A stretch of DNA of 64,000 bases. Source: Odobenus rosmarus divergens. Its lineage: Eukaryota; Chordata; Mammalia; Carnivora; Odobenidae. Under the pieces are notes generated by a model. That model did not search any database and was not told where the DNA came from. It saw only the letters and a list, made by a program, of their open reading frames with translations. A program made the position numbers and the translations under genes. The stretch spans positions 1-64,000 of the forward strand of contig NW_004451410.1 in assembly GCF_000321225.1 (NCBI RefSeq), in the 5' to 3' direction. Position 1 is the first letter of the stretch, and each line of letters starts with the position of its first letter. Positions 11,340-22,884 of this stretch are shown piece by piece.

Positions 11340-13260
11340 AATTGTACATTCTTCACAAAGGACTTCAATGTTTTCAAGTATAACAATACTTGATATATTA
11401 TTCACACCCCTCATCTACAGCAGTGGTTCACAGCTACAAGCACAAATAATAAGACTTTCGAGGTAAGTGGATTCATAGTTTGAAAAGGCCCCGGGAGGAT
11501 TACAATGTCCTCCCCATCTGATCTTGCTTTGAATGTAAACATCATTCATATCTGTCTATTGCTGCAGACCGCTCTTTGCAGGTAGAATGCACTTTTAGGA
11601 ACCAACAAAACAATATAATGCTATTTCCTGTCTGTAAAGACAACTAGCTGCCTTAGCTCTTCAATATTCTTAAGAGTATCATATTTATAATTCAATCCCT
11701 TTTTATTTCAAATGATGATATGTTCATATGGAAAGACAGAAAGGAGATCTTTAAAAGTCCTTGTTTTCCCCCAATCTCATGTCCCACTTGAACACAACTT
11801 CACAAAATAAATGGGAAAAGTAGGCAGTTTCTGTGATTTTCTCCTCTTGACAGTTATGAGCTGGGGGCAAGGGACACACATATCAAACAGTGATTTCACA
11901 AAAGAAACACTGAATATCCCAGATCACACTTAACTAAAGCACAAACATTTATAACACATCTGCAATCATCTGTCAATAGCAGAACATTATAGCAAAAGAG
12001 CCAAAGAGAATGAAAGGAAATGATATTGGGAACATCTTGTTCCTGTACTTTTTCCTTACTCACACAACCACTTCAAGAGAAGAGGACTGACTTATTTTGG
12101 ATGAACCACATCCTGAAAGACCCTAAGTCTCATTTGGGAAAGCAAGCTGAAGAGGGAGAGAGATTATATCCCAAAGAAGCAGTGGACAGATGATGAGCTG
12201 AAAATTACATTTCTGTCCCTTCCTAACACTTCTTAGCACCTCATATTGCGCTGCGCATGCCATCTTTAACAAAGTGTCCCCACTCTGAGGGAGGAACTCA
12301 CCAATGTTCTTTTCAACAGTCAGCACCATCAAAATAGGACATTGATTTGGCTAGTCATCATATTCATCCATTCTGTTAAGAACAACATATTACTTATGAT
12401 AATATTGATAATGGCTCCAAATGTACCTCACTTTTCAGACATATGGTAAGACCAATAGTTTTATACCATTTTCTTTTCAATAAGTCAATGTGATAAGATG
12501 CACTTAATGTGATGTAATTCTCAAAGTTTTGAAATGTATTCTTTAACTCAGGAAGATGATCTTCAAGAACATCTACAGATATATTTCAAGTTTACGTATC
12601 CCCGATACAGGCAAAAAAAAAAAAAAAGCAAGTGTACTCAAAGTAGCAGATTAGAAAGATTCTTTTACCAAACTTCCCTACAGAATTCATTTAAATAACA
12701 AGTTCTTTTAGTGTAATTAACATCGGATAGGATGGCGACACAGACATGGCTTTCTAGAAAAGACAGGTTGAGGTGATTGTGAGCTGATAAATAGGATTTG
12801 TAGGAAGACCATGGGAATCAGTGGAAACATGTTGATGAAACTGTATGGTCAACCTGCCAATAATGGTCTTTCAATGTATTGACAATTAGTCAGGAGAAAT
12901 TGAGGAGACACGTACAGTTTAAACATCCTCAAAGGAGTTTAAAAGACTGTTGCCTAACTGATGGTCTGCCTGTTGCTGTCTTCCCTTTGGGTTGGAGGAC
13001 TTTCTAGTTAATCTGGCTATAAGTCTCAGGTTTACTACACTGTAATGACTAGTACTGAGTGGGCAGGATATTCCAACTCCTTTCAGGCAACAGTTATAGA
13101 GATATACACTTAACACTGAGCATAAAAAAGAGGGAAATGCGTGGCCGCTGTGGGCAGACACTGGAAGAGCCATTAGAACTTTGGCTGGTTTGATTGGAGA
13201 ATGGCAGCTGGGGTACTTAACACCTTTTAAGAAAGAATGGCAATACCCATGCCATTCTAC
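11340..13260. other. Unassigned sequence
   Basis: No gene or repeat identified, apart from a pure poly(A) run of about 15 bases at about 12613-12627. Confidence 0.45.
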
Positions 13261-13264
13261 AGTT

Positions 13265-13450
13265 TATCTCAAACCATAATACTTAATGTGATGGCATTAG
13301 GAGGTGAGGCCTTTGGGAAGTGATTAGGTTGTGAGGACAGTGCCTTCATGAATGGGATTTGTGTCCTTATAAAAGAAACCTGAGAGAGCTCTCTTGCCCC
13401 TTTTGCCATATGAGTTTACATGGAGAAAATGGCTGTCTATGAGCCAGAAA
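13265..13450 (+). mobile_element. MLT1-type MaLR LTR, 5' part
   Basis: TTAATGTGATGGCATTAGGA, GGTGAGGCCTTTGGGAAG, GATTAGGTTGTGAGGA, CCTTCATGAATGGGATTTGT and CTGAGAGAGCTCTCTTGCCC match the MLT1-type LTR seen at 1.8 and 39.5 kb. The 3' third is missing. L1 sequence starts directly after it. Confidence 0.7.
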
Positions 13451-14123
13451 AGACAAAATCAAGAGAATGAGAAAAGAAGCCACAGACTGGGAGAAAGTAT
13501 TTGCAAAAGACACATCTTATTAAGAACTGTTACCCCAAATATACAAAGAACTTTTAAAACTCAACAATAAGAAGATAAACAACCTAACTAAAAGTGAACC
13601 AAGCATAAACAGACCCCTCTCCGAGGAAGACAGACAGATGACAAATAGTATATGAAAAGCTGCTCCACATCATATGTCATTAGGGAAATGTAAATAAAAA
13701 GAACAATGAGATACCACTACACACCTATTAGAATGTTCAAAATTCAGGACACTGACAACACCAAATGCTGGTGAGGATGTGGAGTAACAGAAATTCTTAT
13801 TCATTGCTGGTGGGGCTGCAAAATGGCATAGCCACTCTGGAAGACAGTTTGATGGTTTCTTACAAAACCAAACATACCCTTATCATATGACCCAACAATC
13901 AAGCTTCTTGGTATTTACCTAAGGAGCTAAAAATTTATATCCACATAAAAGCCTGCACACAGATATTTATAGCAGCTTTATTCATAATTGCCAAAATGTA
14001 GAAGCAACAAAGATATCCTTCAGTAGGTGAATGGATAAATAAATTATCGTACATACTGACAATGGACTATTATTCAGTGCTAAACATCAGTGATCTATTA
14101 AGCCATAAGACACATGGAAGAAT

Positions 14124-14518
14124 TTTTTTTTAAGATTTTATTTATTGGGGCGCCTGGGTGGCTCAGATGGTTAAGCATCTGCCTTCACCTCAGGTCATGA
14201 TCCCAGGGCCCTGGGATCGAGCCCCGCATTGGGCTCCCTGCTTGGTGGGAAGCCTGCTTCTCCCTTTCCCACTCCCCCTGCTTGTGTTTCCTCTCTCGCT
14301 GTGTCTCTCTCTGTCAAATAAATAAATAAAATCTTTTAAAAAATTATTTATTTATTTGTGAGAGAGAGCACAAGTAGGGGGAGTGGCAGAGGGAGAGGGA
14401 GAAGCAGGCTTCCCGCGGAGCAGGGAGCCCGATGCGGGGCTCGATCCCAGGACCCTGGGATCATGACCTGAGCCGAAGGCAGGCACTTAGCCGACTGAGC
14501 CACCCAGGCGTCCCCGTG
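14124..14518 (-). mobile_element. Carnivore SINE (outer), split by an inner SINE
   Basis: Inverted SINE in two parts: 14124-14146 (T-rich AAGATTTTATTTATT) and about 14343-14518 (ATTTATTTGTGAGAGAGAGC...GCCACCCAGGCGTCCCC). The short direct repeat TGGAAGAAT at 14115-14123 and 14519-14527 fits its target site duplication within the L1. Confidence 0.9.
14147..14342 (+). mobile_element. Carnivore SINE (inner), inserted in the outer SINE
   Basis: Full-length forward copy: GGGGCGCCTGGGTGGCTCAG, TCAGGTCATGATCCCAGGGC, CCCTGCTTGTGTTTCC, then AAATAAATAAATAAAATCTT. It landed in the T-rich/ATTT tail of the inverted outer SINE, a typical TTTTATTT target. Confidence 0.95.
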
Positions 14519-14994
14519 TGGAAGAATCTTTAAATGCATATTCCTACATGATAGAAACCACTTTGAAAAGGCTACCTGACATATCATTTCAACTATATGA
14601 CATACTGGAAAAGGCAAAACTATGGAATCAGTAAAAAAATCAGTGCTAACCAGGTTTTGGGTATCAGGGAGGGATGAATAGGCAGAGAACAGAGAATTTT
14701 TTTGGTGGAAAAAGCACTCTGTATATTATAAGGATATTTATTTACATGTCATTAAACGTTTTGTCCAAACCCATCAAATATACAATACCAAAAGCGAACC
14801 CTAAGGTAAGCTATGGATTCAGGGTGATCACGATGTGTCATTGTAGGTTCACTTGCAGCAAAAGTCGCATCTGGTGAGTGATGCTGGTCATGGGGGACTG
14901 TGCATGTGTGGGGGCAGGAACTATATGGGAACTCTCTGTACCTTCCTTTCAATTTGGCTGTGAACTACTCTAAAAAAAAGAAAGTCTTGAAAAA

Positions 14995-17990
14995 TGCAAT
15001 CTTTACATAATTTTGCCCCTATTACTCTCTAACATTTTGCATCTAATTTCATATAACCCTACATGAGGGTAAATGTAAAGTAAGAAACACTCTGTCATGT
15101 TAATTCTAATGTACTAACAGAGTGAAAGTCAATAATTGCCTTTCATGTTAGAACTGTCCCCAAGCTGACAAGTTTAACACTGCTTTTTTCATCTTATTTG
15201 CTCAGCAACCGTTGCCTTTTCCAAGTGAATACCACCACAGAATTTGAGCAAACCCAGGAGGGCATGAACTTCTTAATTTAAGGAATAAAATTAACTCTGC
15301 TGTATATGGAGTCCTATTTACCTAATTCACTAGGAGGGTTTTATGAATTAAAACATAGGTAAAAATGCATTATAAGCCACAGGGTGACAAATAAATGTGC
15401 AGCATGATGTCAGTTTCTTGGTTATGTTTACTATTTCTAGGCTGGTAAATAAAACCACTCATACCAGAAGAAATGATGAGGACATATTCTTGAGTTTCAA
15501 TCTATCTAGATTTTTAACATGAATCAGGCCATTAAGGATATCAGCCTGTTGTTGAAAATTACTGATCATGGATCCATTTGCCCTCATATTCAATAGGGAG
15601 ATAAACATTCTAATCTTGATGAAAAATATATATAATCAAATGTCTTTTTTATTAAATATTCAACCAAGTGTGGTAAACCTGTCAGGAGTAATGGATGGCA
15701 AACATAACAATTCACTGCAGGCTGTAGGAGGAGGCCCTGAATTTGGCACCTTGGCAGGATGAAACCAAATGCTGCAAGAGAACATGCATGGTGCCATTCA
15801 TGATGTTAATACAGAAACTGATGTTTTATGATACTCTTCACCAGCTACTTTGTTCTTCTTGTGGACAAAGGGAAAGATAGAATCCCTGCTTCATTTGAGG
15901 AAAAATAATCGAAAGATATAATTCCTAATGTATCTATGGCAAATGCCCCAGGACAGCACAGCATTTTGCTACTAATGTCATGTACCCAACACAAGGGTAA
16001 ATGTGGGGTAAGAAGTGGTGGGTTTATAGCAGAGGATACCAGAATTTGGTGTGTCTCAGTGGGGGTGGCCAGATTTGGCAAATAGAAGCATGTGACATCT
16101 AATTAATTAGAATTTCAGGTTAATTTTTGGTTGAAGTATGTCCAAATATTTCGAGGATAACCCACCCAATGTTTGGGTCATAGTTCCACTGAAAGAAATA
16201 TTCATATATAATTCTGAAATTTAAAGTTAACCGGTTTCCTTTATTTTATCTGAGAACCCTAAACTCAGTGAACTCAAAGTATTAACATGGCAGCTCTGAG
16301 AAGAAATATATGGTCCTTTGAGGAAGGTTTGGAACACTGGATCAAAATGATCACAGGACAACTGAAGCAAAACCATGTATAAAATTAATGATATATTGAC
16401 ACATATGAACAGAGAATATAATCTAGTTTTAGGAGAGCACTTTGCAGTTAAACTTTTAAAGTTTATATTCTGTGGTCCACCACTTAACCACTCCCTAGAT
16501 GAATCATACAGACCAATTACAGAAACTTTCTTAGTCTGTTATATCTTTAATGTGGAAAAAAAAAATAATAATAGCAACATTTAGCCTTTGTTGTTACCAT
16601 AACATTATCCAAAGAAAATTGGTATGATGTAAATGACTGTTACACTTTTTTTGTTTTCATTTTAGTGAGGGTTGGAATGCCCTCATGATTCCAAAATACA
16701 TTTCTATATTGTTAAATTTTATTTAAACATCTATCATTGGACTATTTCTCGGCTACAAAAGCTTTAGTTCCTTTGGAAATGGAAGCAGTACATGATAACT
16801 GTTGAAGTTGTCTACATCTTAGAGGAGGTGAAGCCCAGAAGGTGTTTCAGTCTCTACTGGAAGACGTCATAATTGTACTGAAGCCCCAGGCAAAAGGGGA
16901 ACAGATGCACAGGTGAGATGGGAGAAAGACAAGCTTGGATCCTCTTTCAATTTCTACCAGGTCCAATCTTTCTGTGACTATTGAGCTGTGTGTATAGACA
17001 GCAAAGTGACTTCTTAGCACAATTTTATGCCGTAGGAGATCTAAAATAACCCATTTGAAGCCAGAAACACATCAAGAGGTCGACTTCTGTCTGGCCCAGG
17101 CAAGGGTCTTGAGTTCTGAAATCACGTTAGAGGAGTGATCCTGTCACATAATGTCAGGATGTCAATTCTGAAGCAGTCTAAGATTTCATTCAGTTTTACC
17201 AGAACTTTATGTGATCCGGGGGCCGGGTGTCTAGCAGAGTTTTCAGGATTTGTTATAGATGAGCCTAAGCAGCTCTCATAAACAAGAGAACTGAGGAAAA
17301 GAGGAAATTTTACAAAATGAAGGTATGGATTATAACCTTCAATGTTCTTTCTGAGATGTAAATACAATACCATGATTCCTTTTTTTTTAACACTTTCAAG
17401 TTTCCGGGGTGTGTGTGTGTGTATGTGTATGTTAATGGAATCCTTGAAGGTAGGGGTTCCAAGTACTTATCAGAGTTACATCTGAAAGTTACATTCCTGC
17501 AACATCAAAGGATCCCATTCAGACAGCCAAAGTAGCCAGAACTAGGAAAGAAGAAAAGCTGAGCATGTTAGTTTTCCTAAAGCCTGAAGAACCTAGCATA
17601 AGAACCTACAATGGTGTTTTATAATAAAGACAAAGAGTATAATTTTTACATCTTAATCTTTAAGACGTCTGAGTTTTTAAAATGTTTTCTAACCAGTATT
17701 CATCTACATATGAATTAGGTGAAAACATATTGAAATATGTAAATTCTGCAAACAGGTGTGCTTGTTTTGAATGTTTTAATAAGGATAGCATTATTGTTAA
17801 AAAATGTGGAAATTAATTGCCATCAATGTAACTGAGGGTAGAAAAAAGCTTAAACAGAAATAGTTATTTTGTCACAAAGACATTTCTTAGTTTCTCACCA
17901 TTGATTGTCAGTGCTAACATCCTCTGACAGGCACTAACCTAAACTACTAAAAGCATTTTTTGAATTGCAAACAGATGTAGTAAGACTTTG
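14995..17990. other. Unassigned, mostly unique sequence
   Basis: No gene, RNA or repeat family is recognised, except a short GT microsatellite at about 17.41 kb and poly(A) at about 16556-16564. A/T-rich. Confidence 0.45.
17408..17432. repeat. (GT)n microsatellite, short
   Basis: GGGGTGTGTGTGTGTGTATG followed by TGTATG. About nine dinucleotide units, imperfect at the end. Confidence 0.85.
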
Positions 17991-18166
17991 GTTAAAGAAA
18001 AATGAATAGACATTTCACCAAAGAAGATATACAGATGGCCAACAAGTATATGAGAAAGTTTTCAACATCACTAATCATCTGGAAAACGCATTTAAAAACC
18101 AAAGTGAGATATCATCTCATGCCTGTTAGGATGGCCATTATCAGAGAGACAAAAGATAACAAGTGT

Positions 18167-18188
18167 CAGGGCATCTGGGTGGCTCAGT
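18167..18188 (+). mobile_element. 22-bp relic of a carnivore SINE head
   Basis: CAGGGCATCTGGGTGGCTCA plus GT matches the SINE head with one or two changes. It is bounded on both sides by L1 ORF2 sequence (AAGTGT on the left, TTCTCAAAAAACTTAAA on the right). The SINE body and the L1 stretch that should separate these two L1 segments are gone. Confidence 0.75.
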
Positions 18189-18291
18189 TTCTCAAAAAAC
18201 TTAAACATAGAACTACCATATCTTCTGGCAATCCCACTTCTGGGTATATATCCAAAGGAAATGAAACAAACAAAACAAAATGAAATCAAGA

Positions 18292-18738
18292 TTTTTTTTA
18301 AATTTAAATTCAAGTTAGTTAACATACAGTGCAATATTGGTTTCAGGAGTAGAATTTAGTGATTCATCACTTACATACAACACCCGGTGCTCATCCCAAA
18401 AGTGCCCTTTTTAATGCCCATCACCCATTTAGCCCATCCCCCCACCCACCTCCCCTCTAGCAACCTTCAGTTTGTTTTCTTTTTTTTAATCTCTCTTTTT
18501 TTTTAAAGATTTTATTTATTTATTTGACAGAGAGAGAGACACACAGCGAGAGAGGGAACACAAGCAGGGGGAGTGGGAGAGGGAGAAGCAGGCTTCCCAC
18601 CAAGCAGGGAGCCCGATGCAGGGCTCGATCCCAGGACCCTGGGACCAAGACCTGAGCCAAAGGCAGACGCTTAACGACTGAGCCACCCCGGCGCCCTTCA
18701 GTTTGTTCTCTTAACTACAGAGTCTCTTATGGTTTGCC
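18292..18738 (-). mobile_element. Younger carnivore L1 3' end, antisense, nested in the old L1
   Basis: Reads on + as poly(T), then AGTTAGTTAACATACAGTGC, AATATTGGTTTCAGGAGTAG, GATTCATCACTTACATACAA, then after a SINE CTACAGAGTCTCTTATGGTT. This is the reverse of a carnivore L1 3' UTR, 5'-truncated. The perfect 11-bp target site duplication TGAAATCAAGA lies at 18281-18291 and 18739-18749. The same 3' end recurs at 51.06-51.18 kb. Confidence 0.9.
18481..18693 (-). mobile_element. Carnivore SINE, nested in the younger L1
   Basis: Inverted full-length copy: AAAGATTTTATTTATTTATT, GACACACAGCGAGAGAGGG, GAAGCAGGCTTCCCACC, GGGCTCGATCCCAGGACCC, GAGCCACCCCGGCGCCC. The direct repeat CTTCAGTTTGTTTTC/CTTCAGTTTGTTCTC flanks it (about 18465-18479 and 18695-18710). 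Confidence 0.95.
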
Positions 18739-19230
18739 TGAAATCAAGACCTTGACAAACTATCTGTGCTCTCCTATTCATTGCAGCATTACTCACTGTA
18801 GCCAAGACATGGAAACAGCCTAAATGTCCGTCGATAGATGTCTGGATAAAGAAAATGTATGTATATATATAATGGAATATTATTCAACTTTAGAAAATAG
18901 AAGGAAAGCCTACCATTGGTAACAATATGGATGAACCCGGAGGACATAATGCCAAGTGATGAGCTAGACACAGAAAGATAAATGGTGCATGATCGCACTT
19001 GTATGTGGATCTGAAGTAGTTGAATTCATAGGAGCAGAGAGTAGAGTGGTGGTGGCCAGGAGCAGGAGGTGGGGGAAATGGGGAGATGTTGTTTAAAGGA
19101 TACAACATTTCAGTTACGCGAAACAAATGAATTTTGGAAATCTAAACTCTACCATGGGAACAAGTTAACAATACTGTATTGCATACTTGAAATTTGCTAA
19201 GAGGGTAGATTAGGAGTGCTCTCACTGTGG

Positions 19231-19288
19231 AAAGCAGGAAGGATGGGAGGAAGTGAGGAGGGAAGGGAGGAAGAAAGGAAGGGAGGAA
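19231..19288. repeat. Purine-rich (GGAA/GGGA)n tract
   Basis: A run of GGAAGG, GGGAGG and GAAAGG units on the + strand inside the 3' UTR of the old L1. Such purine tracts are common in L1 3' UTRs and may form G-rich secondary structure. Confidence 0.8.
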
Positions 19289-19647
19289 CCAGTAGTGTGA
19301 GGCGATGGGTATGATATGTTAATTAGGTTGACTGTGGTGATGTTGTCAGAATGCATACACAATTCATTCAAAACACGTTATACACGTTAAATACATACAA
19401 TTTTTGTCAATTACACCTCAATTAAGCCGAAAAAAAGTAAATGTACTGAGTTTTGAAGCACAATTTGAATTTCAATAAATTCAGTAACATTAAATGTTGG
19501 GATGAGAGCACTTTGTCATAAATATTACTAAGTGTGAAACTATAATATATTGTTAACGTGTTATATATATATCCGGATATACATACAGACATAATCTGTT
19601 GTCATCTTATCTACTCTAATTAGACTGTAGAACCATAGAAGGACCCT

Positions 19648-19679
19648 TCATGCACTCCTGTGTTCACAGGAGTGCATGA
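19648..19679. repeat. Perfect 15-bp inverted repeat with 2-base spacer
   Basis: Left arm TCATGCACTCCTGTG (19648-19662), spacer TT, right arm CACAGGAGTGCATGA (19665-19679). All 15 positions pair. No T-run follows and no known element is recognised. Confidence 0.9.
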
Positions 19680-19705
19680 GATATTTATGAGTTATTTAAT
19701 CTTTG

Positions 19706-19906
19706 TTTTTTTAAAGATTTTATTTATTATTTATTTGACACAGAGAGAGTGAGAGTGTGCAGGGAACACAAAGCAGGGGGAGTGGGAGAGGGAGAAGCAG
19801 GCCTCCCGCGGAGCAGGGAGTCCGATGCGGGGCTCCATCCCAGGACCCTGGGATCATGACCTGAGCCGAAGGCAGACACTCAACCGAATGAGCCACCCAG
19901 GCACCC
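19706..19906 (-). mobile_element. Carnivore tRNA-Lys-derived SINE
   Basis: Inverted full-length copy (AAAGATTTTATTTATT, GGAACACAAAGCAGGGGGAG, GAAGCAGGCCTCCCGCGG, GCCACCCAGGCACCC). A perfect 18-bp target site duplication TGAGTTATTTAATCTTTG lies at 19688-19705 and 19907-19924. Confidence 0.95.
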
Positions 19907-19924
19907 TGAGTTATTTAATCTTTG

Positions 19925-22880
19925 GATAATTATTCCTTTGACTTTTGAAGTAACAGCTTAGGTAAATTTTAGTAACATACAACTTTTCATTTTACTAGGA
20001 AACAATTATGAATTCTAATTGGGAGTCCCCCTTTAAATGGTGTCTAAATCCCCACAATAAATTGTGTGTATAAGATATCTTGAATGCATATTGTATGAGG
20101 TAGAAAATACTTAGCAGTTTATTCATGGAAAAATACCTATGGCATGCATCCAATTCGTTATTCTTTTATTAAAAAGCTGTTCTTTATGTCTTAAAAGCAA
20201 CTACCTAATGAAAGACGAATATTCTTTACAAAGGAGTATGATTTTTAAATCTTAAATAAAGGATGATTTTTAAATAAAGTATGATTTTTTAAATCTTAAA
20301 TAAAGATTTCCCATCCCATGGGGGAGTGGGCATGGAAATTGAAGGATTTTGTCCCTTTCTAGAAGAAATAGGACAGCTAGCAATTCTTTTCTGAAATCAC
20401 ACCTTTCATTTAGAGCATCAAGTTCAGAGATATTTGAGCTTTCTGAAAAATGGAAATTTGCAGCAAGACTGGAAAGTGGGTACTTTTTGATTAACAATTC
20501 CTGCTGAATTTCTGTTTCATTTTTTAAGTAGTGTGGTATTGTCTTTTTTCCCCTTTTCCATCCCATTCTGACCCATTTATTACTAGATTATTTCTGAGAA
20601 ATTCAATCCCCCTCCCACCTTTTTTATCAGCTTATCACAGCCTTGGTTAGTCGGATTAAATAAAAACAGCTTCTTTTTTATTTTTTCTTATTCCCCCAGC
20701 AAAGGGTTCTGCTTTAGTAGATTACATGGCAACTGACAACTCATGTCATTGGGAAGGATTTAACTATACCATGGTAGTATTTTGCAATAAACTCTACAGC
20801 AAAAACTGCATTCAGAAGAATAGTACAGTAATCTTTGACTGCTTTTTTTTTACCTTTTTTCAAGAGTTTTTGTTGTTGTTGTTTTTAATTTGAGAAAGCT
20901 ATTTATGTGATATATGCCACATTTCAGTGAAGTCAGCTATCAGTTTTCTGTTTAGCTAGGATTTTGTGTGCCTAGTCTCACTCCCTTGAGGATATGGCAC
21001 CTGAAAATAGGACATAAGAGAGTAGAATTAACTTTTACTCATGATGGCAATGTTGGTTCAGATGCTTGGGCTGAGGATGTAATTCAGACATACAGTTTTA
21101 TACAAATATACATCAAACTCAGAATTAATTGGGGTTTTTCAGCACCCTACACAGTGTCACGCAATAGAGAATATCTATGAATGAATGAATGCATAATTTA
21201 ACAAATATTACAAAATATTAATATCTTTTAAGTTTTGTGTGGAAAATTGAGAGTGTCATATTATTAATGCATTCAGTGAATGAACTTGCGTTGAATTCCA
21301 ACTTTATACGAGGCTCTGGGTGCTCAGACAAATCACTGTCCTTGGCAGCAAGAAGTTTATATTATCTTAAGCAACACACCCTGCTTCAGAAACTGGTTAT
21401 CTGGGAACTGTGGCCCCCTGACTCACTTTTTTCCCCCTTAGTAACTTCCAATTTATCTATTTTAGTGTGGATTAGCAAAACTGCTAATAAATGAGATTAA
21501 ATGATTTTACTGTGAGTGGCTTGGAATTGCCAATTTTTCTTCTACTTTCTACTCTAGGCCTTGCTAATTGGGCATTACTAATGTAAAGATCAGAGGATGT
21601 ATTTGACTCAATTAGAATGAAATTAGAAGTTTTGAGTAGGAACAGCCATTCTTCCCTGCTATGGGCCCACTAGCTAATTTTATCAAGAGGGAAAAGGGAA
21701 GAGTGAATTAGCCATTAGGTGGAGACATGAGGGTGTGTGCTTGGCACTCCCAGTAGGAGCCCATCATTAATGCCATAAAGCATCATAATTCATGTAACTT
21801 TCTCTTATCCCCAGATTATACTTAGAATGTGTACTTACCACAAGATTAAAATTGTCATAATTATTTTTCCAATAAAAAACGAGTTAAAACCTGGAAAGAA
21901 TAGCTATTTAAAATAGAAAATATACTAATAATGGGACTTCAACAAAAATTGGAAACAGTGGTTATGTTTATTTACATAACTATTTAGGTTATGTTTTAAT
22001 AGGTGGTAAATATGCCATAATTATGCTTCCATCATTTTATTCACAATAATGTCACCTTAATTCTGAACCTCATAAATGTATAGTTTAATGAAATGTGAAA
22101 TACATTTCTTATCTTTTAGATGGTTAAGAAAAGAAGAAATGGTCATATAAAACAGATAAAAATATTTAAAGGTCAAAAATAAGAAGACATAAATTTTAAT
22201 ATAATAATTTAATCTATCTTCCTCAACTAACTAGGTCTAAGTTTATTTCCACTGTGAGACACAAATCTTAGGAGTAAATATTTTAAGCTTTTACTTGGGT
22301 GACTTATTGCCACATTGTTCGGTTATAGCTTAGGTGGGTCTGTGGATGGAATATGCAGTGAAGAGCTACTGGATAGCCAATAAATTTGGTTAAAAGTTTA
22401 GGGCATATGGATAAAGCTATTAAAAAAAGTAAAAGTACACTTTAGTTTTAAGAAGAAGGATTTTGTCTCTGTCACTCATGTATCTTAATTTTTTTCATTT
22501 ATTCTAATCAATATAGAACACAAAATTCTCATTCTAAAGTTTGTCAACTCTATTCTTAAGATTCATGGATTTGGAAAGAGCATAGAAAATGACAGAGTTC
22601 AACAATATTTATCTGATGTTTGGCTCTTTACATAGCCTTGAGATTCTGTTTCTGCCAAGGACATACAAAGATAGGGAGATGGTAAGAAATCATAATTGTT
22701 CTTGTTCCTATCAAAACGTTGAGGTAGAGCAACCAAATAGCCTGGATTTCAAGAGAAGACAGATCCCCACGAAGAAAGATAGGATCATGCAAAGGTCAGT
22801 GCTTGGAAAGAAGTGGTGGTCACCATACGAGTGGGAAAGAATGCACCTAAATTTTGGATAAATTGCTATAGGCTGAGCGT
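19925..22880. other. Unassigned, mostly unique sequence
   Basis: No gene, RNA or dispersed repeat is recognised. It contains a local tandem duplication near 20.25 kb and a (TTG)n stretch near 20.87 kb. A/T-rich. Confidence 0.45.
20235..20308. repeat. Local 43-bp tandem duplication
   Basis: AGTATGATTTTTAAATCTTA followed by AATAAAG begins at 20235 and recurs at 20278 with one extra T. The sequence between them (ATGATTTTTAAATAAAG) is a shortened third copy. Confidence 0.75.
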
Positions 22881-22884
22881 GGGC

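Larger units (their letters stand above)
13455..14990 (+). mobile_element. Ancient L1 (L1M-type) 3' half, interrupted by nested SINEs
   Basis: Begins in the C-terminal part of ORF2 (GAGAAAAGAAGCCACAGACT, GAGATACCACTACACACCTA, TGCTGGTGAGGATGTGGAG, TGAATGGATAAATAAATTA). It continues through the 3' UTR (AACCCTAAGGTAAGCTATGG, GCATGTGTGGGGGCAGGAAC) to TCTAAAAAAAAGAAAGTCTT. Frames are broken throughout, so there is no usable ORF2. Two SINEs sit inside at 14124-14518. Confidence 0.85.
17995..19440 (+). mobile_element. Ancient L1 (L1M-type) 3' half carrying a nested L1 and SINE
   Basis: Starts in ORF2 (CCAAAGAAGATATACAGATG, GAGATATCATCTCATGCCTG, GGCAATCCCACTTCTGGGTA). After the nested insert it resumes (TTGCAGCATTACTCACTGTA, CATGGAAACAGCCTAAATGT, AACAATATGGATGAACCCGG) and ends in a 3' UTR (TTACACCTCAATTAAGC, GAAAAAAAG). 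About 100 bp of expected ORF2 sequence is missing at about 18167-18188, replaced by a SINE head. A purine-rich tract lies in its 3' UTR. Confidence 0.85.
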
